Shown one piece after another: positions 5,622-9,517 of a stretch of 9,517 nucleotides of DNA. The translations under genes and the position numbers were made by a program. The DNA comes from Ruminiclostridium sp. (GTDB lineage: Bacteria > Bacillota > Clostridia > DSM-8532), in contig DOHN01000209.1 of the NCBI GenBank assembly GCA_003535195.1, forward strand, positions 1-9,517, in the 5' to 3' direction. Below the pieces are notes generated by a model that ran no database searches, was not told the origin of the DNA, and saw only the letters and a list, made by a program, of their open reading frames with translations. How positions within the stretch are numbered: the stretch's first letter is position 1; every line of letters begins with the position of its first letter.

Positions 5622-6632
5622 CAGAATAATCCCATGGCTGGCGCAGTCCTCCTGCATTTCGTAAGGCCAGATGGAGGACTGGACTTCGCCGACATGCGCC
5701 TTTCCTAAAAAGAACATGCAGATTCGGGATTGGCCGATACCTCCGCCAATCGTATAAGGAAGTTTCTTTTCCAGAATGTCTTTATGGAAGGGCAGTGCCT
5801 TTCTATTTCCACATTCCGCTTTTTCAAGCTGTGCAAGCAAGGCTTTCTCATCTACACGGACACCCATTGAGGATACCTCAAAGGCGGTATCCAAAACCGG
5901 ATAATAGAATATAATATCGCAGTTGAGGCTCCAATCATCATAGTCGGGGGCGCGGCCGTCGTGGGGCTGCCCGGAACGGAGCTTATCGCCAATCTGCATG
6001 AGACAGACTGCCTTGTGGATTTTGGAAAATGCCGTCTCACGCTGCTTGGGAGTGAAGTCCGGATACATATCCTCCAGCTCCTGGGTGGTGATAAAGGTAA
6101 TTTCATCAGGCAGGTACCGGGGCAGGGAAGGAAAGAGGCCTGTAATATAATCCTGGGCCCTTTTAAATACATAATAAATTTTATTTACTACACCTTTAAG
6201 GGTATCCAGATTGCGCTGCTCCTTGGAGATCACCATTTCCCAATCCCATTGATCCACATAGATGGAGTGCAGATTATCGGGCTCTTCGTCCCGGCGGATT
6301 GCGTTCATATCGGTGTAGAGGCCTTCACCCAAACCAAACCCATAACGGCCGAGGGCCATTCTCTTCCATTTGGCCAGGGACTGCACAACTTCGACAGTCG
6401 CGCCGTTAAAATGCTTTGCATCGAAGGAAACAGGGCGCTCGATGCCATTTAAATTGTCATTTAGTCCGGACTCGGGGCGTACAAAGAGGGGAGCGGAAAC
6501 ACGGGTTAAACTCAAGGCTTCGGCCAGGGCGTTCTCGAAAAAGTCTTTTATTTTCTTTATCGCAACTACCGTTTCTCTTAAGCTTAAGACAGATTTGTAA
6601 TCAGCCGGAGTTTGATAAGGATTTGCAGCCAT
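5616..6632 (-). CDS. asnA: Aspartate--ammonia ligase (asparagine synthetase A)
   Basis: AsnA makes asparagine from aspartate and ammonia with ATP (to AMP and pyrophosphate) in the cytoplasm. The 338-residue length is close to the E. coli enzyme, about 330. It has a class II aminoacyl-tRNA-synthetase-like fold. Visible conserved motifs are SLAKWKR (85-91), GEGLYTDMNAIRRDE (102-116), LHSIYVDQWDWE (121-132), RAPDYDDW (227-234), FEVSSMGVRVD (251-261) and TIGGGIGQSR (294-303). The ATG at 6632 was chosen because AAAGTGAG lies 7 bases upstream and the protein then starts MAANPYQTP; an upstream in-frame ATG at 6650 adds six residues without a ribosome binding site. It is monocistronic, with no gene for a transporter or regulator next to it. 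Confidence 0.96.
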   Translation of the reverse strand: MAANPYQTPADYKSVLSLRETVVAIKKIKDFFENALAEALSLTRVSAPLFVRPESGLNDNLNGIERPVSFDAKHFNGATVEVVQSLAKWKRMALGRYGFGLGEGLYTDMNAIRRDEEPDNLHSIYVDQWDWEMVISKEQRNLDTLKGVVNKIYYVFKRAQDYITGLFPSLPRYLPDEITFITTQELEDMYPDFTPKQRETAFSKIHKAVCLMQIGDKLRSGQPHDGRAPDYDDWSLNCDIIFYYPVLDTAFEVSSMGVRVDEKALLAQLEKAECGNRKALPFHKDILEKKLPYTIGGGIGQSRICMFFLGKAHVGEVQSSIWPYEMQEDCASHGIILL

Positions 6633-6801
6633 ACATATACTCACTTTCATAACTTAAAATTAATTATATGGTTTATAGTAACATAAAAGACTTCAACGTA
6701 AAAGTATAGCCTGAATTTTACGCGCCGCTATTTTTTAAAACCAACCTGAAAATGAACAAATAATTTTATAGTCTTGCATATCAGAAATATTATTTGCCGC
6801 C

Positions 6802-7016
6802 ATGGAAGTGGCTCACGAATCAAAGACTTCGAAAGCGCTAAATTATAATGAGATCGAAAAGCGGCAGAGTGATGTTTCAGTGCGTAAGCGGAGCAGGATT
6901 GCGGAGCTGCCGAATAAAATCCCGGACGGATTTTCTTGGGGGCGTACGAAACATCACTCATGGCGCTAAAGATTTCGAACGGGTACCCGAGAGCATTGAA
7001 ACACTTCGTGTTATAA
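6802..7016 (+). repeat. Structured repeat element, full-length copy
   Basis: Most of this intergenic stretch can fold. GAGTGATGTTTC (6867-6878) pairs perfectly with GAAACATCACTC (6948-6959). Outside it, AGCG (6860-6863) pairs with CGCT (6964-6967), and TCGAA (6854-6858) with TTCGA (6974-6978). Inside sits AAAATCC-CGGAC-GGATTTT (6916-6934). A 3' hairpin AACAC-TTC-GTGTT (7000-7012) ends it. Segments 6880-6901 and 6969-6998 match the minus-strand sequence at the window end (21/22 and 25/30 identical), so this is a repeated family. A second left segment, TTCGAAA with GCGCT at 6828-6839, could compete for the same right arm. The left boundary is uncertain. A 55-codon ORF (ATG 6802, TAA 6967-6969) lies inside but has no ribosome binding site. 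Bases 6651-6801 hold only the asnA upstream region. Confidence 0.65.
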
Positions 7017-7094
7017 TAAATAAATGTGGAAAGATATCCCCGGGAACTAATTTGTATTTCATAGGGAACAAGAAATATCAGGGGTGGAGCCGGT

Positions 7095-8303
7095 TTGAAA
7101 AGCAGGTCGCTGACCATCATAGCAATATTACTGGGTTCTATGGCCATACTTGCCCTTTTCGCGGGAGGACGCGCTGGAAACGGGGGCCTGGAGGGGGCCG
7201 AATCCCCCGCACCCCCGGCCAGTCTGGCGGCTTCGCCTGCATCTCCGCGGAAAGAACAGGGCGATCTTTTCAGCTATTACAATATGGTTGAAAAAGGAGA
7301 AAAATTTGCCCTTTCAATGCATGTTTTAGAGATCGATCCCGCCAACCCCAACCTGTTTGTCAGGCCGGCAACCTCCCATCAGACTCTTTTTGGCTTTGCC
7401 TATTTGAGTGATATGGATAAAAGGTGGAATGCCCTGGCCTCGGTCAACGGGGGCTTTTCACAGCAGGATGGACATCCGGGGGGCCTTTACAGTGCGGAGG
7501 GGAAATTAATGACGACTGCCACCGAAGCGTATCCCGCTCTTTTTATGGACAGCGGAAGGTTTTTTATTTCAGATGTAAAATCCCCGGTCTGGCTGGAAGG
7601 CTGTTATGAGGAAGGCGGGGAAGCGGGCGGCAAAGGGGCGGATGTCCCTGATATAAGGCTTGAAAAGGTCTACTATAACCAATACCCCAAAGGGGAGGGG
7701 CTGTATGTGTTTACGCCTGATTACGGCTCACAGAACAGGATCGAAACCTCCAGCCTAACTGCGGTTGTTTCGAATGGCGAAGTACGGGGACTTATTTCAA
7801 ATAAAGGCTCATATGAAATTCCCAAAGACGGGTTTTTGGTGAGTGCCATTGGAGAATATTCAAAAAAGAGGCTCAAGCAGGCTGTTAAACCCGGAATGCA
7901 TTTAGAAATTAAATATGAGATCATTGCAGAATCCGGAAAATTTTCAGACTGTGATTGGGCCTATGAATGCGGAAGCTGGATATTGAAGGACGGTCAAATA
8001 GTCGTTCCGTCCTCTGATACCTGGGTGGGCACATTGGAGATCAGGACACCCAGAACGGCTGTGGGAGTAAAGGAGGACGGAACGCTGGTTTTCATCGTGG
8101 TTGACGGGAGGCAGAAGGGCTTAAGCGACGGACTTACCGGGAAGGAGCTGGCTTTGCAGCTTCTCGGATTGGGTATAAAGGATGCGGCTTTTTTAGATGG
8201 AGGCGCGTCATCGGAAATGATCATTGAGGGGAAAATTGTCAACAGTCCCTCGGCCGGCCGGGAGCGAATGCTGGCAACCTGCTTTGTAGTAACAGAGCGA
8301 TAA
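7095..8303 (+). CDS. Exported phosphodiester glycosidase-like protein (NAGPA/DUF2233 domain)
   Basis: This 402-residue protein has an N-terminal signal or anchor: basic MKSR, then a hydrophobic stretch at about 5-24, then a low-complexity Ala/Pro/Ser linker at 36-51. It should act outside the membrane. The C-terminal half carries the marks of the N-acetylglucosamine-1-phosphodiester alpha-N-acetylglucosaminidase (NAGPA) family: VNGGF (117-121), TPRTAVGV (318-325), VDGRQ (336-340), LDGGASSEM (367-375) and NSPSAGRERM (383-392). Bacterial members are thought to cleave phosphodiester-linked sugars on envelope or spore polymers; the real substrate here is unknown. The TTG start at 7095 has GGTGGAG 5 bases upstream; an ATG at 7140 would cut the signal sequence. 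No clear promoter was found; a TATAAT-like hexamer at 7012-7017 lacks a -35. Confidence 0.85.
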   Translation: MKSRSLTIIAILLGSMAILALFAGGRAGNGGLEGAESPAPPASLAASPASPRKEQGDLFSYYNMVEKGEKFALSMHVLEIDPANPNLFVRPATSHQTLFGFAYLSDMDKRWNALASVNGGFSQQDGHPGGLYSAEGKLMTTATEAYPALFMDSGRFFISDVKSPVWLEGCYEEGGEAGGKGADVPDIRLEKVYYNQYPKGEGLYVFTPDYGSQNRIETSSLTAVVSNGEVRGLISNKGSYEIPKDGFLVSAIGEYSKKRLKQAVKPGMHLEIKYEIIAESGKFSDCDWAYECGSWILKDGQIVVPSSDTWVGTLEIRTPRTAVGVKEDGTLVFIVVDGRQKGLSDGLTGKELALQLLGLGIKDAAFLDGGASSEMIIEGKIVNSPSAGRERMLATCFVVTER

Positions 8304-8306
8304 GTG

Positions 8307-8336
8307 TTGAATAGTCTTCGGCAAATGAATTATAAT
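8307..8336 (+). promoter_or_regulatory. SigmaA promoter of ybaB-recR
   Basis: TTGAAT (8307-8312) and TATAAT (8331-8336) are 18 bases apart. The predicted start near 8343 gives a leader of about 55 bases, which contains a small hairpin (CTCCA with TGGAG, 8366-8382) right before the AAGGAG ribosome binding site at 8384-8389. Confidence 0.75.
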
Positions 8337-8398
8337 TAGTTATAAGTGTAAAAAGGTAAGAGTAACTCCAACTAAAATGGAGCAAGGAGAGAATTGAT

Positions 8399-8749
8399 AT
8401 GGCAAAGCGTGGATTCCCCATGGGTATGGGAGGAATGGGCAACATGAACAACCTCATGAAACAGGCCCAGAAAATGCAGCAGGATATGTTAAAAGCTCAG
8501 GAGGAGCTTGCTGAAAAAACTGTAGAAGCGACTGTCGGCGGCGGAGCCGTTACGGTAGTGGCTACAGGCCATAAAGAAATCAAGGAAATACGAATTTCTA
8601 AAGAAGCGGTAGATCCCGATGATGTGGAAACACTCCAGGACATGGTGCTGGCAGCCGTTAATGAGGCACTTAGGCAGGCTGATGAGCTAACGAAGAATAC
8701 CATGGGCGGACTGGCCGGAGGCCTGGGGAACATGCCGGGATTGTTCTGA
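8399..8749 (+). CDS. ybaB: YbaB/EbfC family nucleoid-associated protein
   Basis: This is a 116-residue small DNA-binding protein expected to form dimers that coat the nucleoid. The start is supported by AAGGAG 9 bases upstream. A Gly/Met-rich N-terminus ([18 protein letters not shown]) is followed by the conserved [20 protein letters not shown] helix, the central [15 protein letters not shown] sheet and the [20 protein letters not shown] helix, ending in a Gly-rich tail ([14 protein letters not shown]). Length and motifs are typical. Its TGA overlaps the recR ATG by one base (TGATG), implying translational coupling. In many Bacillota dnaX lies directly upstream; here a glycosidase-like gene is upstream and ybaB has its own promoter. 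Confidence 0.95.
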   Translation: MAKRGFPMGMGGMGNMNNLMKQAQKMQQDMLKAQEELAEKTVEATVGGGAVTVVATGHKEIKEIRISKEAVDPDDVETLQDMVLAAVNEALRQADELTKNTMGGLAGGLGNMPGLF

Positions 8750-9348
8750 TGGATTATTATGCATTACCAGTTCAAAGACTGATTGAAGAATTTGAAAAGC
8801 TGCCGGGAATCGGTCGAAAGACCGCCCAGCGGCTTGCTTTTCATGTGCTGAATCTGCCGGAGGAAAAAGTGGTGGGCTTTGCCAAAGCCCTGGTCGAAGC
8901 CAAGCGCAAGACCATTGCCTGCTCTGTTTGCGGAAACCTTACCGATACAGATCCATGCCGTATCTGCGGATCCGAAAAACGGGATCACAGCGTTATCTGC
9001 GTGGTTCAAAGCCCCCGGGATGTCGTTGCCATGGAAAGAGTGAGAGAGTATAAGGGATTATACCATGTGCTAAACGGCCTCATTTCCCCCCTGGACGGAA
9101 CAGGGCCGGATGATATCAATATAAAATCCCTCATCAACCGTGTGGCCCAGGGCAAGATTACGGAGGTCATCCTGGCCACCAACCCCAATGTGGAAGGTGA
9201 GGCCACAGCCGTCTATATCTCTAAGATTTTAAAACCGATGGGGGTAAAAACCACCCGGATTGCTCAAGGTATTGCAGTAGGCGGCGATCTGGAATATGCC
9301 GACGAGGTGACTCTTTATAAGTCCCTGGAGGGCCGGAGAGAAATCTAA
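8749..9348 (+). CDS. recR: Recombination mediator protein RecR
   Basis: RecR works with RecO (and RecF) to load RecA on single-stranded DNA at gaps during repair. The 199 residues are full length. The order is a helix-hairpin-helix ([17 protein letters not shown], 18-34), a four-cysteine zinc finger (C58, C61, C70, C73), then a Toprim domain from about 81 ([15 protein letters not shown], then [15 protein letters not shown]), ending with [12 protein letters not shown], which matches the conserved C-terminal motif. It starts inside the ybaB stop codon and is probably co-translated with it. It is followed by a strong terminator, so the operon ends here; genes often found after recR in Bacillus (yaaL, bofA) are not present. 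Confidence 0.97.
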   Translation: MDYYALPVQRLIEEFEKLPGIGRKTAQRLAFHVLNLPEEKVVGFAKALVEAKRKTIACSVCGNLTDTDPCRICGSEKRDHSVICVVQSPRDVVAMERVREYKGLYHVLNGLISPLDGTGPDDINIKSLINRVAQGKITEVILATNPNVEGEATAVYISKILKPMGVKTTRIAQGIAVGGDLEYADEVTLYKSLEGRREI

Positions 9349-9356
9349 GATTATTT

Positions 9357-9380
9357 GGACAAGTCTGAAACGCTTTGTCC
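9357..9380 (+). other. Short hairpin after recR
   Basis: GGACAA (9357-9362) pairs with TTGTCC (9375-9380) around a 12-base loop, nine bases after the recR stop. It has no T tract, so it is at most a 3' processing or stabilising hairpin upstream of the real terminator. Confidence 0.35.
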
Positions 9381-9409
9381 GGTCTGAAAATCAACAAAAA
9401 AGCTTTAAG

Positions 9410-9452
9410 AAACATGGTCTGAGATATTTCTCCCAACAGGCCATGTTTTTTT
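9410..9452 (+). terminator. Intrinsic terminator of ybaB-recR
   Basis: AAACATGGTCTG (9410-9421) pairs with CAGGCCATGTTT (9437-9448) as a 12-bp stem with one T-G wobble, followed by a run of seven T (9446-9452). The loop holds a smaller GAGA/TCTC hairpin. Confidence 0.92.
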
Positions 9453-9517
9453 ATTGTGAATACAACAAGGCTCCCGCGTACCCATTTGAAATCTTCAATC
9501 CTGCTCCGCTTACACAC
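9451..9517 (-). repeat. Partial second copy of the structured repeat, cut by the window edge
   Basis: Read on the minus strand from 9517, the first 22 bases match 6880-6901 with one difference. The next 30 match 6969-6998 with five differences. The 67 bases in between (6902-6968 of the first copy) are absent. It then ends in the hairpin TTGT-GAAT-ACAA (plus-strand 9454-9465), where the first copy has AACAC-TTC-GTGTT. It abuts the recR terminator. The rest of the copy lies beyond the window. Alternatively these bases could be the C-terminus of a minus-strand gene ending at TAA 9451-9453. Confidence 0.6.

Noticed and set aside
6663..6668. TATAAT on the minus strand as the asnA -10 box
   Set aside because: No acceptable -35 lies at 16-18 bases; in AT-rich sequence the hexamer alone is not enough.
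6880..6901. GTGCG start resembling the 5' end of a group II intron
   Set aside because: No reverse-transcriptase frame, no domain V-like hairpin and no splice context were found; the shared stretch is better explained as part of the repeat.
6848..7291. 147-codon plus-strand frame spanning the repeat and the start of the glycosidase gene
   Set aside because: It overlaps the well-supported glycosidase gene in another frame and its first half is the structured repeat.
8304..8398. Possible small RNA (SRP-like) upstream of ybaB
   Set aside because: The stretch is only 95 bases, is occupied by the promoter and leader, and shows no SRP domain motif.
9221..9517. 98-codon minus-strand frame at the window end
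   Set aside because: It runs antisense through the recR 3' end and the recR terminator; only the 9451-9517 part has meaning, as a repeat copy.

Overview
The window looks like the chromosome of an anaerobic, low-to-moderate GC Bacillota, most likely a spore-forming Clostridia member of the Desulfitobacterium/Desulfosporosinus type. This is inferred from gene content: a PerR-rubrerythrin operon with the rubredoxin domain at the N-terminus of the rubrerythrin, an AbrB-type regulator with a C-terminal zinc-ribbon-like tail, a PflX-like radical SAM protein, AsnA, and ybaB-recR. SigmaA-type promoters, AGGAGG-like ribosome binding sites and some TTG starts agree with this. The genus is a guess. No tRNA, rRNA, CRISPR array or transposase gene was found.

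Layout. Bases 2-1753 (+) are the 3' part of a membrane sensor histidine kinase whose start lies outside the window. Bases 1754-3078 form an accessory island: a terminator, the last 19 codons of a decayed second rubrerythrin gene, a cluster of CCTTGAR motifs, a 22-bp perfect direct repeat present twice (953 bp apart), and between the two copies an AT-rich orphan membrane protein on the minus strand. Next comes a minus-strand operon, perR then rbr (4076 to 3079), with a clear promoter, two tandem Per-box palindromes and a strong terminator. A small AbrB-family regulator (-) is divergent from a PflX-like radical SAM gene (+), which converges on asnA (-); the two stop codons sit inside one short stem-loop. 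A 444-base gap follows, largely filled by a structured repeat element. Then come an exported phosphodiester glycosidase-like protein (+) and the ybaB-recR pair (+), which has its own promoter and terminator. The window ends inside a second, partial copy of the structured repeat, on the minus strand.

How the genes relate. PerR and rubrerythrin form an oxidative-stress unit: PerR is expected to sense peroxide through its bound metal and release its own operon, and rubrerythrin reduces peroxide. YbaB and RecR act on DNA and are probably translationally coupled. The kinase, AbrB protein, radical SAM protein, AsnA and glycosidase look like separate transcription units with no obvious shared pathway.

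The most unusual material is non-genic: the two-copy structured repeat (6802-7016 and 9451-9517), and the repeat-flanked island at 1851-2943 with its rubrerythrin relic. Both could be small mobile or repetitive elements; neither could be assigned to a known family by reading alone.
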